The notes: generated by a model from the letters alone, not told the origin. A DNA stretch of 42,818 nucleotides from Sulfurimonas sp. (GCA_026996295.1 JALWLL010000063.1:1-42818), one strand, 5' to 3'; shown: positions 1 through 10,169, counted from the first letter of the stretch. Numbers and translations are program-made.

Positions 1-154
1 GGTTGACCCTTTTATCTGTGCACTGTGCAGAGAGGGCAACGGCGATAACAAGCTCATAAGCATTTTTATACGCAAGTTCTGTAACAGCATCACTGTAACG
101 ATCTACAAAAAGTTGATGGATCTGCTCTATCTCTTTTTTTGTTGCTTTTTTCAT
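1..154 (-). CDS. nth: Endonuclease III, N-terminal part (runs off the left edge)
   Basis: Reverse-strand translation from ATG at 154 gives MKKATKKEIEQIHQLFVDRYSDAVTELAYKNAYELVIAVALSAQCTDKRVN; LSAQCTD is typical of the Nth family. Absent from the ORF track because it is truncated by the window. Confidence 0.92.
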   Translation of the reverse strand, partial: MKKATKKEIEQIHQLFVDRYSDAVTELAYKNAYELVIAVALSAQCTDKRVN

Positions 155-376
155 TTCTTACCTTATTTTTTAAAAAGGATATTTTAGCTTGTTTTGCTTG
201 ATATTTACAGCTTTTTCCCTGTTATACTGTTACAATAACGTTTGAAATTTATACAACTAAATAACTATATATCAAATCTTTAAAGATATTTAATGTTTTT
301 TATTACTTTGTTTAATATCCATTTGCATAAAGAGAATAGAATTTTTACTAACAAATGATACTTGAGGAAGATATAC

Positions 377-1207
377 ATGACAAAAATGATGAGATTAGCA
401 GCGATACTTCTGTGTGCCTGTACATTGGCAAGTGCAAAGACACTAGTAACAGTGAATGGTGTTGCCATTACACAAAACGATGTAGATACTGAGCTTATGA
501 ATGCTACACAGGGCAGATTTAATCAGGTACCGCCAGAGAAGCAGGCAGAGTTCAGAAGACAAGTACTAGAGCAGTTGGTAGCTAAAGAGTTGGTTTTTGA
601 AGATGCAAAAAAAACAGGTGTGTTGAAATCTCAAGAGTTTAAAAATGAATTTGCAAAGATCCAAGAGAGAATCAAAAAAGATCTGGCTATTCAAGTTTGG
701 AAGAAACAGCAAATGGATAAGATTAAGGTTTCTGAAAAAGAGTTAAAGAAGTACTATGATGAAAACAAAGAGGAGTTTAATGAACAAGAGCGTGTTCATG
801 CTCGTCATATTTTAGTTGAGAAAGAAGATGAAGCCAAATCTATCATATCCAAGCTCAAAGGGCTCAATGGTAAAGCTCTTCAAGAAAAATTTGTAGCGTT
901 GGCAAAAGAGTTCTCAACAGGACCGAGTGGACCAAAAGGTGGAGATCTTGGTTATTTTGCTCAGGGACAAATGGTTCCTGAGTTTAACGATAAAGTCTTT
1001 AGCATGAAGGTTGGAACAGTGACAGCCAAGCCTGTTCAAACACAGTTTGGATACCACATAATTTATCTAGAAGACAAAAAGGACAAAACAACTAGAAGTT
1101 TTGATGAGGTGAAACCGTTTATTGAGCAAAGACTCAAGATAGAAAAATTCAATGCTTCTATGCAAGATAAAATAGAAAACTTAAGAAAACAGGCAGTGAT
1201 CAAGTAG
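377..1207 (+). CDS. Periplasmic peptidyl-prolyl cis-trans isomerase (SurA/PpiC type, PEB4-like)
   Basis: Signal peptide, SurA-N-like helical region and a parvulin domain (RVHARHILVEKEDEA...GPKGGDLGYFAQGQMVPEF...TQFGYHIIYLED). Start taken as ATG 377, which has GAGGAAG upstream; the track uses TTG at 362. Confidence 0.9.
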   Translation: MTKMMRLAAILLCACTLASAKTLVTVNGVAITQNDVDTELMNATQGRFNQVPPEKQAEFRRQVLEQLVAKELVFEDAKKTGVLKSQEFKNEFAKIQERIKKDLAIQVWKKQQMDKIKVSEKELKKYYDENKEEFNEQERVHARHILVEKEDEAKSIISKLKGLNGKALQEKFVALAKEFSTGPSGPKGGDLGYFAQGQMVPEFNDKVFSMKVGTVTAKPVQTQFGYHIIYLEDKKDKTTRSFDEVKPFIEQRLKIEKFNASMQDKIENLRKQAVIK

Positions 1208-1212
1208 ATACA

Positions 1213-2073
1213 ATGTTCTCTCCCTCTGCTACCTCTAAAATCGTAGTGCAGGGGAGAGAGTTTTATGTAAAACGGGATGATCTGACCCATAAATACCTCT
1301 CAGGTAACAAGTACAGAAAACTCCATACTCTTCTTCAAACCCCCTCAGAAAAATTTGATACTATTATCTCTTATGGCGGTACACAGTCCAACGCGATGTT
1401 GGCCATTGCCGCAATGTGCCAACTCAAGGGGTGGCGTTTTTTATACTATACAAAACCTCTGAGCCAAGTACAAAAAGATAATCCACAGGGAAACTATAGG
1501 TATGCGCTTTCACTCGGTATGGAGCATCAAGAGATAGAACATGAACTTTACAGAGATTATATAGCTTCTTTGGCGTTAGCTTTAGATGAAAGAACTTTCC
1601 TTGTAGATCAGGGGGGAGCTGTTGTAGAAGCAAAAGCGGGTTTGGAAGTTTTGGCACAGGAGATAAGGCAGAGTGATCTTGGCATAAGAAGTATTGCAAC
1701 GCCATCGGGGACAGGTACAACGGCACTTTTTTTGGCACTGGCACTTCCCAAATATACAATTTACACAACTCCGTGTGTCGGCGATGAAAAATATTTACGA
1801 CAACAGATGCAAGCACTTCACCCCATACCCAAAAACCTTACAATCCTTACAAGTGAGAAAAAATACCATTTTGCAAAAGTCTATGCAGAGCATTTTGATA
1901 TCTATAAAAAACTTTTGAACGCAGGTATAGAGTTTGATCTTCTCTATGCTCCTTTAATGTGGAAAAATCTTTTAGAGCAGACCAGTGAGAGCATACTTTA
2001 TGTTCATAGTGGAGGGGTTAGCGGCAATGAAAGTATGCTCAAACGATATGAAAAAAAAGGTTTTATTCTTTAG
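1213..2073 (+). CDS. Pyridoxal-phosphate-dependent enzyme, ACC deaminase / D-cysteine desulfhydrase family
   Basis: VKRDDLTHKYLSGNKYRKL and SYGGTQSNAMLA are PLP lysine/phosphate-binding motifs of this family. Confidence 0.8.
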   Translation: MFSPSATSKIVVQGREFYVKRDDLTHKYLSGNKYRKLHTLLQTPSEKFDTIISYGGTQSNAMLAIAAMCQLKGWRFLYYTKPLSQVQKDNPQGNYRYALSLGMEHQEIEHELYRDYIASLALALDERTFLVDQGGAVVEAKAGLEVLAQEIRQSDLGIRSIATPSGTGTTALFLALALPKYTIYTTPCVGDEKYLRQQMQALHPIPKNLTILTSEKKYHFAKVYAEHFDIYKKLLNAGIEFDLLYAPLMWKNLLEQTSESILYVHSGGVSGNESMLKRYEKKGFIL

Positions 2074-2119
2074 CTTAAGCTCATTTTATAAGAAAAGTTA
2101 AAAATATTTATGCATTATA

Positions 2120-2150
2120 CTTGACAAGAAGTGACTCAACTTGATATAAT
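2120..2150 (+). promoter_or_regulatory. clpB promoter with HAIR-like HspR operator
   Basis: TTGACA (2121-2126), N18, TATAAT (2145-2150). CTTGACA-N7-ACTCAAC (2120-2140) resembles the HAIR consensus CTTGAGT-N7-ACTCAAG. Confidence 0.7.
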
Positions 2151-2182
2151 TACACTCAAATGAACGAAACAAGGATTGAATT

Positions 2183-4759
2183 ATGAATAATATATTTGAA
2201 AAATTAACACACAATATGACAGAAGCGATAGAATCTTCTATCTCTTTAGCCCTACACAACCAAAACCAAGAAGTAGAACCTATCCATTTTTTATGGGCGC
2301 AATTAACTAACAGTGATTCTGTTTTAAACCAAATGCTTAATAAGATGAATGTTGATAAAGTAGCCATTGAGCTTGATGTTAAAAGTATGGCAGAGAAGTT
2401 GGCGAAGTCCTCATCTGTTTCAAAAGAGAACATAAAACTATCTAGAAATTTTGTGCAGACGCTAGAAGCGGGTGCCGGTCTTATGACAAAAAACGGTGAT
2501 TCGTTTTTAGCTGTAGATACCTACTTGCTCGCTAACTTGAAAAATGAACCGTTTGCAAGTGTGCTTGGGAAGTATGTGGACTCTATGGAGCTTGCAAAAA
2601 ACCTCGAAGCATCTCGTGGCGGCGCAAAGATAGACTCGCAAAGTGCTGATGAAACCTTAGAGTCTCTTGATAAATACGGTATCGATTTAACAAAAGAAGC
2701 AGCGGAGGGAAAACTCTCTCCTGTAATTGGTCGTGATGAAGAGATCTCACGTACTATGCAGATATTGATCCGTAAAACAAAAAACAACCCTATGCTTTTG
2801 GGGGAACCGGGTGTTGGTAAAACAGCACTTGTTGAGGGGCTTGCACAGCGTATCCAAAGTGGAGATGTTCCAACATCACTGCAAAATAAACGTCTTATAG
2901 CACTTGACATGTCTGCACTTATTGCAGGTGCAAAGTACAGAGGTGAGTTTGAGGATCGTCTTAAAGCGGTGATTGATGAGGTAAAAGAGAGTGGAAATAT
3001 CATCCTCTTTATCGATGAGATCCATACCATAGTAGGTGCGGGTGCTTCTGAGGGCTCCATGGATGCGGCAAATATCTTGAAACCGGCACTTGCTCGTGGG
3101 GAGCTTCACACCATTGGTGCGACAACACTCAAAGAGTATAGAAAATACTTTGAAAAAGATGCAGCACTGCAACGCCGTTTCTTGCCGATCAATGTAGATG
3201 AGCCGAGTGTAAATCAGTCACTGCAGATTTTGCGCGGAATCAAAGAGAGACTTGAAGCACACCATAATGTTAGCATTACAGATAGTGCACTGGTTGCGGC
3301 TGCAAAACTCTCAAGCAGATATATCGCAGACAGATTTTTGCCGGATAAAGCGATTGATCTTATTGATGAAGCTGCGGCTGAGCTAAAAATGCAAATAGAG
3401 TCTGAGCCAAATGAACTCAGTGCTGCAAAACGTAAGCTTTCTGAACTGATGGTTGAAAAAGAGGCGCTCAAAATGGAGAAAACTCCATCAAATGAGAAGC
3501 GTCTTGAGGAGATCGAAAAAGAGCTTGCTGATATTGAAGAGAAGGTAAGAACATTAGAGTCTCAGTTTCAAACTGAAAAAGAGGTGTTTGAAAAGATCTC
3601 TACTATCAAAGGTGAGATCGAGCAAAAACGCCGTGAAGCGGAGCTTGCAAAATCTCAGTCTGACTTTAACCGTGCTGCAGAGATCGAATATGGTGAGATT
3701 CCAAAACTGATCGAAGAGGAAAAATCCTTAAATGAGCAATGGGACAGAATGCAAGAAGCGGGAACGCTCCTTAAAAACTCGGTGGATGAAGAGTCTATTG
3801 CATCGATTGTAAGTAGATGGACGGGTATCCCGGTCAATAAAATGCTTCAAAGTGAAAAAGATAAGATCTTGCATGTTGAGGATGAGTTAAATAAAACTGT
3901 AGTTGGGCAAGCAAGAGCGACACATGCCGTTTCTCGCGCTATTAAACGTAACAAAGCAGGGCTGAGTGATAAGAACAGACCGATAGGAAGTTTCTTGTTC
4001 CTTGGACCAACAGGTGTTGGTAAAACACAAACGGCAAAAACATTAGCGAAGTTTTTGTTTGACTCAGAAGATGCAATGGTGAGAATCGATATGAGTGAGT
4101 ATATGGAGAAACATGCAGTCTCTCGTCTTGTTGGTGCCGCTCCAGGCTATGTAGGATATGAAGAGGGTGGACAGCTTACAGAAGCGGTGCGTAGAAAACC
4201 ATACAGTGTCATACTCTTTGATGAGGTGGAAAAAGCGCACCCTGATGTGTTTAACATCCTCCTGCAAGTACTTGATGATGGTCGCTTGACAGACAACAAG
4301 GGTGTGACGGTAGATTTTACAAATACCATCATCATCTTAACGTCAAACATTGCAAGTGACAAGATCATTAGCAATCCTCAAGGTGAGGAGCTTGACAATA
4401 TGGTTATGGCTGAGTTGAAACAGGCTTTTAAACCGGAATTTTTAAACAGACTTGATGATGTTGTTATCTTTAATGCGCTCGCTCAAGAGCAAATTAAAGG
4501 AATCGTTGAGATCTTCTTTGAGGATATTAAAAACAAAGTCAAAGAGCGCGATATTGAGCTTGTGCTTTCAGAAGAGGCAAAAACATATATTGCAGAAGCT
4601 GGTTTTGATCCGGTTTATGGTGCTCGTCCGCTTAAACGTGCTCTTTATGAGATCGTTGAGGACCGTTTGGCTGACTTGATCTTGGAAGGAAAAGTAAAAG
4701 AGGGTTCACGTGTTGCATTTGTTATGAAAAACGGTGAGATAGAAGTGAATGTGGAGTAA
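2183..4759 (+). CDS. clpB: ATP-dependent chaperone ClpB
   Basis: Clp N domain, two AAA+ modules ([16 protein letters not shown]), middle coiled-coil, 858 aa. Confidence 0.98.
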   Translation: MNNIFEKLTHNMTEAIESSISLALHNQNQEVEPIHFLWAQLTNSDSVLNQMLNKMNVDKVAIELDVKSMAEKLAKSSSVSKENIKLSRNFVQTLEAGAGLMTKNGDSFLAVDTYLLANLKNEPFASVLGKYVDSMELAKNLEASRGGAKIDSQSADETLESLDKYGIDLTKEAAEGKLSPVIGRDEEISRTMQILIRKTKNNPMLLGEPGVGKTALVEGLAQRIQSGDVPTSLQNKRLIALDMSALIAGAKYRGEFEDRLKAVIDEVKESGNIILFIDEIHTIVGAGASEGSMDAANILKPALARGELHTIGATTLKEYRKYFEKDAALQRRFLPINVDEPSVNQSLQILRGIKERLEAHHNVSITDSALVAAAKLSSRYIADRFLPDKAIDLIDEAAAELKMQIESEPNELSAAKRKLSELMVEKEALKMEKTPSNEKRLEEIEKELADIEEKVRTLESQFQTEKEVFEKISTIKGEIEQKRREAELAKSQSDFNRAAEIEYGEIPKLIEEEKSLNEQWDRMQEAGTLLKNSVDEESIASIVSRWTGIPVNKMLQSEKDKILHVEDELNKTVVGQARATHAVSRAIKRNKAGLSDKNRPIGSFLFLGPTGVGKTQTAKTLAKFLFDSEDAMVRIDMSEYMEKHAVSRLVGAAPGYVGYEEGGQLTEAVRRKPYSVILFDEVEKAHPDVFNILLQVLDDGRLTDNKGVTVDFTNTIIILTSNIASDKIISNPQGEELDNMVMAELKQAFKPEFLNRLDDVVIFNALAQEQIKGIVEIFFEDIKNKVKERDIELVLSEEAKTYIAEAGFDPVYGARPLKRALYEIVEDRLADLILEGKVKEGSRVAFVMKNGEIEVNVE

Positions 4760-4784
4760 ATAAAACAAAGGCTATAATACTGTT

Positions 4785-5138
4785 ATGAGATATTTGCTTG
4801 TGGTAACTTTTTTTACACTTTCATTGTTTGCATGTACGGGTGACTGTTTGACATGTCACCCAAAGCTTGTGCCAACGATCAACGAAGATTTGAGGCATAA
4901 GCCTATGCTCACATGCATAAAGTGTCATTCAGCAGAGCCAAACAGCATGGCAGAGTGTGGGGATGACTGTTTTTCATGCCATCCCATGTCAAAAATCAAT
5001 GCGGCAAATGTAAGAGAACATGATGTTATCCAGAGCTGTGTTGATTGTCATGTCAAAGCAAATGAGATGCTTTTTGATACATCAAACTCTTTTGATCAAT
5101 CATCTTCCGGATCGTTGAGAGAGTTTTTAAATAAGTAG
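4785..5138 (+). CDS. Small exported tetraheme c-type cytochrome
   Basis: N-terminal signal sequence and four CxxCH motifs (CLTCH, CIKCH, CFSCH, CVDCH) in 117 aa. Confidence 0.85.
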   Translation: MRYLLVVTFFTLSLFACTGDCLTCHPKLVPTINEDLRHKPMLTCIKCHSAEPNSMAECGDDCFSCHPMSKINAANVREHDVIQSCVDCHVKANEMLFDTSNSFDQSSSGSLREFLNK

Positions 5139-5160
5139 TTCAAAATATCTCTCTTAAAAC

Positions 5161-5177
5161 CTTAAACACAGTTTAAG
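5161..5177. terminator. Short inverted repeat downstream of the cytochrome gene
   Basis: CTTAAAC-ACA-GTTTAAG, perfect 7-bp stem; AT-rich, so only a weak terminator candidate. Confidence 0.3.
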
Positions 5178-5224
5178 TAAAAATTGAGTAAAATTTCGCT
5201 CTTAAAATTATATAAGGATATGTC

Positions 5225-5359
5225 ATGAAAAGAACATACCAACCACATAATACGCCTAGAAAAAGAACTCACGGATTTAGAGCTCGCATGGCAACTAAAA
5301 ATGGTCGTAACATACTGAACCGTCGTCGTGCCAAAGGTCGTAAAAAATTGACAGTTTAG
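5225..5359 (+). CDS. rpmH: 50S ribosomal protein L34
   Basis: [44 protein letters not shown], 44 aa; too short for the ORF track. Confidence 0.97.
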   Translation: MKRTYQPHNTPRKRTHGFRARMATKNGRNILNRRRAKGRKKLTV

Positions 5360-5685
5360 GCGGATTTAATACACTCAAACTTCATAAGGAGTTTCAGCGT
5401 ATTTACACAAAAGGAAAATCTCAGCACTCCAGCAGTGTCGTGTTATTCTTTTACCCTCAAAACGGAATTCACAAAATAGGTTTTACAGCAACAAAAAAGA
5501 TAGGCAACGCTGTAAAAAGAAACAGAGCAAAAAGAAGACTTCGAGCTCTTTTTTGTGAATATTCTGACAAGCTTAAAGATGGCACATATATTTTTGTTGC
5601 CAAACAAGCACTTGAAAACAAATCATACCAACAACTTAACAAAGATTTCCAAAAGATCTTAACTCGCGCCAAGGCTTTGAAGTGA
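5347..5685 (+). CDS. rnpA: Ribonuclease P protein component (start uncertain, probably ATT at 5347)
   Basis: [10 protein letters not shown] signature. The N-terminal homologous segment ([31 protein letters not shown]) lies upstream of the track start at 5440. Confidence 0.85.
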   Translation: MDSLGGFNTLKLHKEFQRIYTKGKSQHSSSVVLFFYPQNGIHKIGFTATKKIGNAVKRNRAKRRLRALFCEYSDKLKDGTYIFVAKQALENKSYQQLNKDFQKILTRAKALK

Positions 5686-6008
5686 TCCGAAAGATTTTAT
5701 TGAAAATTTTATGGGTATATCAGAAGTTTTTCACTCTTATTGGCTTTGGAAGTTGTAGATATTACCCATCATGTAGCGAATATGCAAGAATTCATTTCGA
5801 AAATAACTCAATTTCAAGTGCTTTTTACCACTCTTTTACTAGAATACTGCGTTGTAATCAATTTTTCGATGGTGGTATTGAGTACCCACTACTTAATAAA
5901 CTGTCTTGTAAGCCTGCAAAATTAGGGCTAGATTCAATTAAATATTGGTTGGTTCCAAATAAAAAAAACCAGTTTTATATTATAAAAAATTTTTCTTTTA
6001 AAGGGTAG
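5682..6008 (+). CDS. yidD: Membrane protein insertion efficiency factor YidD
   Basis: GSCRYYPSCSEYA and GIEYPL motifs; located between rnpA and yidC. Confidence 0.93.
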   Translation: MIRKILLKILWVYQKFFTLIGFGSCRYYPSCSEYARIHFENNSISSAFYHSFTRILRCNQFFDGGIEYPLLNKLSCKPAKLGLDSIKYWLVPNKKNQFYIIKNFSFKG

Positions 6009-6010
6009 CC

Positions 6011-7642
6011 GTGTTAGAGAAAATGACACCAAATCAAAGATTAGTGATAGCCGTTGTGTTATCGATCGTATTTTTTGTAGCTTATACAGCAATTTTTCCG
6101 CCAGAGCAGCCGGAGTTAGAGCAAACGCAAAAGAGTGAAAATGTTGCACTCAAACAAGCAAGTGGTACACAGACAAGTGTAGAACAAACGAGAAATGTAG
6201 TAGAACAAGAAGCAGGTCATGCCATAGCAGCTGATGAAAAAATAGCAACAGGTGTATCCAATACGATTGTAACCATTACAAATGAAAAGTTTATCTTAAA
6301 GATCGATACCTTAGGGCGTATCTCTTCCAAGGAGCTTCTTGAAGAGAAGTTTAACAACAAAGAAGATATCCATGCTCAGATGATACCGGCATTTGGAACA
6401 AAGCCGCTCTTTATCAGGTTTTTAGATGATAAAATAAACGAAGAAGCGACAAAGGTTGCCTACAGTGCAACTGTTTCTGAAATTGCTTTGGGCAATGAGC
6501 CTCAAAAAGTTGTCCTTACGCAGCACTTAAAAGAGTTAACAATCACCAAAGAGTTGACATTTTATGCTGATGGCCATTATGACGCTGTCGTTTCTGTCTC
6601 CAAAGATAAAAGATATTTTGTTTATCTGGGTCAAAGACCACAGGTGACAGAAAACCTTATGACGGTTAATGGTGCTATGATCTATACGGATGATGATATA
6701 GCAACCATTATCGCAGATGGTGAAGCTGAAGGCAGAAGAACGTTTACCGGTGTTGAGCTCATATCAGCGTTTGATCAGTACTCTGCTACGATCATGTACG
6801 GATTTTCAAAAGATACTACAGTTTTTGTTGAAAGAGACAGAGATAATAATCCTATCGTATATTTTGATGCTTTGCCAACTATGAAGTTTAACGGTTATAT
6901 AGGTCCAAAAGATCATAAGGTACTTGAGAGTATCAATCCGATATTGACAAATGCCATAGAGTACGGTTGGTTCACATTTGCTGCAAAACCACTTTTTGCA
7001 CTCTTGTCATGGCTCCATGGTATATTTGGTAACTGGGGTTGGGCGATTATTGCTTTAACGCTTATTATTAGAATTATTCTGTACCCTTTGACATACAAAG
7101 GGATGGTTTCTATGCAGAAAATCAAAGATATCGCCCCGAAAATTAAAGAGATTCAAGCCAAATATAAAGGTGATCCACAACGCACAAATGCTGCTGTTAT
7201 GGAGATGTATAAAAAGCATGGTGCAAACCCTCTTGGCGGTTGTTTACCAATGCTACTGCAAATCCCTGTATTTTTCGCGATTTACCGTGTACTTCTCAAT
7301 GCGGTTGAACTTCAAGGTGCACCATGGGCATTATGGATAACTGACCTCTCTCGTATGGATCAGTATTATGTACTTCCGATTCTTATGGGTGCGACTATGT
7401 ATTATCAGCAAAAACTGACACCAAATAACTTTACAGATCCATTACAAGAAAAAGTATTTAAGTTCTTGCCTATTATATTTACATTTTTCTTCTTAACTTT
7501 CCCATCAGGTCTCGTGTTGTACTGGTTTGTGAACAACCTTTTCTCTATTGCTCAACAGTTTATTGTAAATCAGCAGTTTAAAAATGCAAAAGATGCGCAA
7601 GCAGCTCTCGAGAAAAAGGCTCCGGAGAAAAAAGATGATTAA
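6011..7642 (+). CDS. yidC: Membrane protein insertase YidC
   Basis: GTG start; periplasmic domain followed by the conserved 60KD_IMP membrane domain (GWAIIALTLIIRIILYPLTYKGMVSMQKI). Confidence 0.97.
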   Translation: MLEKMTPNQRLVIAVVLSIVFFVAYTAIFPPEQPELEQTQKSENVALKQASGTQTSVEQTRNVVEQEAGHAIAADEKIATGVSNTIVTITNEKFILKIDTLGRISSKELLEEKFNNKEDIHAQMIPAFGTKPLFIRFLDDKINEEATKVAYSATVSEIALGNEPQKVVLTQHLKELTITKELTFYADGHYDAVVSVSKDKRYFVYLGQRPQVTENLMTVNGAMIYTDDDIATIIADGEAEGRRTFTGVELISAFDQYSATIMYGFSKDTTVFVERDRDNNPIVYFDALPTMKFNGYIGPKDHKVLESINPILTNAIEYGWFTFAAKPLFALLSWLHGIFGNWGWAIIALTLIIRIILYPLTYKGMVSMQKIKDIAPKIKEIQAKYKGDPQRTNAAVMEMYKKHGANPLGGCLPMLLQIPVFFAIYRVLLNAVELQGAPWALWITDLSRMDQYYVLPILMGATMYYQQKLTPNNFTDPLQEKVFKFLPIIFTFFFLTFPSGLVLYWFVNNLFSIAQQFIVNQQFKNAKDAQAALEKKAPEKKDD

Positions 7643-8447
7643 AATAGAAGCAATCACATTGGAAGAAGCTTATAAAGAAGCATCTTCCAAATTAAATTGT
7701 TCTATAACAGAGTTAAAAATAGAAGTGGTGCAATCACCAAGTAAGGGTATCCTTGGTTTATTTAAAAAAAATGCCATCATTGTGGTTGCAAAAGAGCCTA
7801 AAGAAAAAGAAGATATAGAGAAAATAAGTGAAGCAGATCCGGAAATTCAGGATAACACTACACATACAGTTCTAAATGATACGATCATGCCGGCATCATT
7901 TGTAAGTACTCAGGATGAAGATGATGACACAAGGTATGAACCTGTGTATGCTGATGATGTATATGAAGAGGATGATGTTAAAGAAACTATTGATGCCATA
8001 GCATTAGAGGTCAAAGAAAACATCAATCGACTTTTTGCGCTTATCTGTTTTGATATCGATGAGATTGAAGTGAGCACTTATGATGAAAACACTCTTCTAG
8101 TCGAGTTTAAAGGGGAGGATGCTGCTTTGCTTATCGGGAAAGAGGGGTATCGTTATAAAGCACTTTCTTATATGATTTTTAACTGGATTAACACCAAATA
8201 TCAAATACAACTGCGTCTTGAAATAGCAGAATTTTTGCAAAATCAAGAGGAATCTATCTCAAGATATCTGGTGGGTGTTTGTGAGGGGATAGACAGAGAT
8301 GGAAGAGCACAAACAAAGATCCTTGATGGTGTCCTTGTACAAATAGCACTTAAGGAGCTCAGAGACAGATACCCGGAAAAATATGTAGCAATCCGTTCCA
8401 CCCGTGATGGGATGAAATATATCATCATAAATGATTATCATAACTGA
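7635..8447 (+). CDS. jag: Jag/KhpB-type RNA-binding protein (Jag-N, KH, R3H)
   Basis: MIKIEAITLEEAYKEASSKLNCSITELKIEVVQSPSKGILGLF (Jag-N), acidic linker, KH GKEGYRYKALSYM and R3H-like end; directly downstream of yidC. Confidence 0.88.
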   Translation: MIKIEAITLEEAYKEASSKLNCSITELKIEVVQSPSKGILGLFKKNAIIVVAKEPKEKEDIEKISEADPEIQDNTTHTVLNDTIMPASFVSTQDEDDDTRYEPVYADDVYEEDDVKETIDAIALEVKENINRLFALICFDIDEIEVSTYDENTLLVEFKGEDAALLIGKEGYRYKALSYMIFNWINTKYQIQLRLEIAEFLQNQEESISRYLVGVCEGIDRDGRAQTKILDGVLVQIALKELRDRYPEKYVAIRSTRDGMKYIIINDYHN

Positions 8448-9781
8448 TGAATGACACGATCACTGCTATTGCGACTGCACATGGTATAGGTTCTATTGCC
8501 ATTATACGAATGAGTGGGGATAGAGCTCACCATATAGCAAAAACACTCACACATAAAAAGATTTTCTCCCCAAGACATGCAACACTCTCAAATATCTACA
8601 ATGGCAGCGGTGAACTTATTGATGAAGCTATTGTTATCTACTTTAAAGGGCCTTATTCATTTACGGCAGAAGATATTGTAGAGATACAGTGCCATGGCGG
8701 TTTTATCGTTGCACAGAGCATTTTAAAAGCAACACTTGAAGCAGGAGCCCGCCTTGCTGAGGCTGGAGAGTTTTCAAAACGTGCCTTTTTTAACGGCAGA
8801 ATAGACTTGAGTGAAGCAGAAGCGATCGCACAGCTTATAGAGGCTAAAAGTGAAGATGCGGCAAAGATACTCGCTTCGCAAATGAAAGGCTCACTAAAAG
8901 AGTATATTGAAAATATTCGTGATGAGATTATTCATATTTTGGCATATTCTGAAGTGAGTATAGATTATGCAGAAGAGGATCTTCCCCAAGATCTTATTGA
9001 GCAAATGCAAGGCAAACTTAAGCAACTTTATAACACGCTAGAGCGTACACTTCTTGCAAGCAAAGCAAGAGAGGGGTTGATGCAGGGATTTAGGGTTTGT
9101 ATTGTCGGTAAACCCAATGTGGGTAAAAGCTCACTTCTCAATGCTCTTTTACACTATAACCGTGCAATTGTAAGTGATATAGCAGGAACCACAAGAGATA
9201 CCATTGAGGAGCAGGTGAAGATCGGAACACACCTCATTCGCATAGTGGATACTGCAGGGATTAGAGAAGCGAGTGATGAGATAGAGCAAATTGGTATAGA
9301 GCGTTCCCTTGAAGCGATCACACAAAGCGATATTGTCATAGCACTGTTTGACGGAAGTCGTGCATATGACTCAGAAGATGAAGAGATACTTTCTTTGATA
9401 GAGCAAAATAGAGATAATAAAAAAATTATTTTTGTAAAAAATAAGATCGATCTCAAGGAAAAGTTTTCATCTTCCATAGCGTTTGATTTGGAGCTCAACT
9501 CTAAAGAAAGTGTTGATGCTCTTGTGAAAATTTTGCAAAATATTATGGATACTTCCAATGCATCTGATGAAATTATGCTTATTTCACAAAGACAAATCTC
9601 AGCGGTAGAGAACACTATGCGAAATATAGAAGAAGCACTTGAGCCATTACACAATCAGGAGTTGGAGATATTTTCTTTTTGCCTGAATGAAGCTATCAAA
9701 GAGATCGCTTCTATAACGAGACCTTTTGAAAATGATGAGATGTTGGACAAAATGTTTGGTTCGTTTTGCTTAGGGAAATAA
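8447..9781 (+). CDS. mnmE: tRNA uridine-5-carboxymethylaminomethyl(34) GTPase MnmE
   Basis: DTITAIATAHGIGSIAIIRMSG, GKPNVGKSSLLN, DIAGTTRD, DTAGIR and C-terminal FCLGK. Confidence 0.98.
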   Translation: MNDTITAIATAHGIGSIAIIRMSGDRAHHIAKTLTHKKIFSPRHATLSNIYNGSGELIDEAIVIYFKGPYSFTAEDIVEIQCHGGFIVAQSILKATLEAGARLAEAGEFSKRAFFNGRIDLSEAEAIAQLIEAKSEDAAKILASQMKGSLKEYIENIRDEIIHILAYSEVSIDYAEEDLPQDLIEQMQGKLKQLYNTLERTLLASKAREGLMQGFRVCIVGKPNVGKSSLLNALLHYNRAIVSDIAGTTRDTIEEQVKIGTHLIRIVDTAGIREASDEIEQIGIERSLEAITQSDIVIALFDGSRAYDSEDEEILSLIEQNRDNKKIIFVKNKIDLKEKFSSSIAFDLELNSKESVDALVKILQNIMDTSNASDEIMLISQRQISAVENTMRNIEEALEPLHNQELEIFSFCLNEAIKEIASITRPFENDEMLDKMFGSFCLGK

Positions 9782-9782
9782 A

Positions 9783-10169
9783 GTGAAATATATTGCAATA
9801 GACCTTGGACTTAAACGCATAGGGATCGCTTATTCGGCGCATAAAGACTTAGTTACGCCACTTCCGGCTGTGATAAGAAAAAATAGAAATCAGGCTGCAG
9901 ATGAAGTAAAAAAAGTACTCCTTGAGTGGGAAGCAGATGCAGTAGTGGTCGGTGTACCCCTTGGTGGAAGTAGTGAAGCTGAGATGAAACGCAGAATAGA
10001 GCATTTTATGAACTTGGTTGACTTTAAAGGGGAGGTGTTTTTTCAGGATGAATCAGGTAGTTCACTTGAAGCACAAAACCTTATGAAAGGTGAAATCAAA
10101 TACATACGAGACGGGCGTATTGATTCGATCTCGGCAATGATTATTTTGCAAAGATATCTTTTGCAATGA
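9783..10169 (+). CDS. ruvX: YqgF/RuvX family Holliday junction resolvase-like protein
   Basis: GTG start; IDLGLKRIGIAYS, VGVPLGG, DESGSS motifs. Confidence 0.9.
   Translation: MKYIAIDLGLKRIGIAYSAHKDLVTPLPAVIRKNRNQAADEVKKVLLEWEADAVVVGVPLGGSSEAEMKRRIEHFMNLVDFKGEVFFQDESGSSLEAQNLMKGEIKYIRDGRIDSISAMIILQRYLLQ

Noticed and set aside
280-468. 62-aa minus-strand ORF near the PPIase start
   Set aside because: Overlaps the PPIase signal peptide region and lies in AT-rich promoter DNA; no support.
1424-1816. 130-aa minus-strand ORF within the PLP enzyme gene
   Set aside because: Antisense shadow without recognisable domain.
2521-3060. 179-aa minus-strand ORF within clpB
   Set aside because: Ser/Ile/Phe-rich antisense shadow of a strongly conserved ClpB region; no ribosome-binding site or family motif.
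5440-5685. ORF-track start for rnpA at GTG 5440
   Set aside because: Would remove the conserved N-terminal part of RnpA; an upstream non-standard start is preferred.
9154-9654. 166-aa minus-strand ORF within mnmE
   Set aside because: Low-complexity antisense shadow of mnmE.
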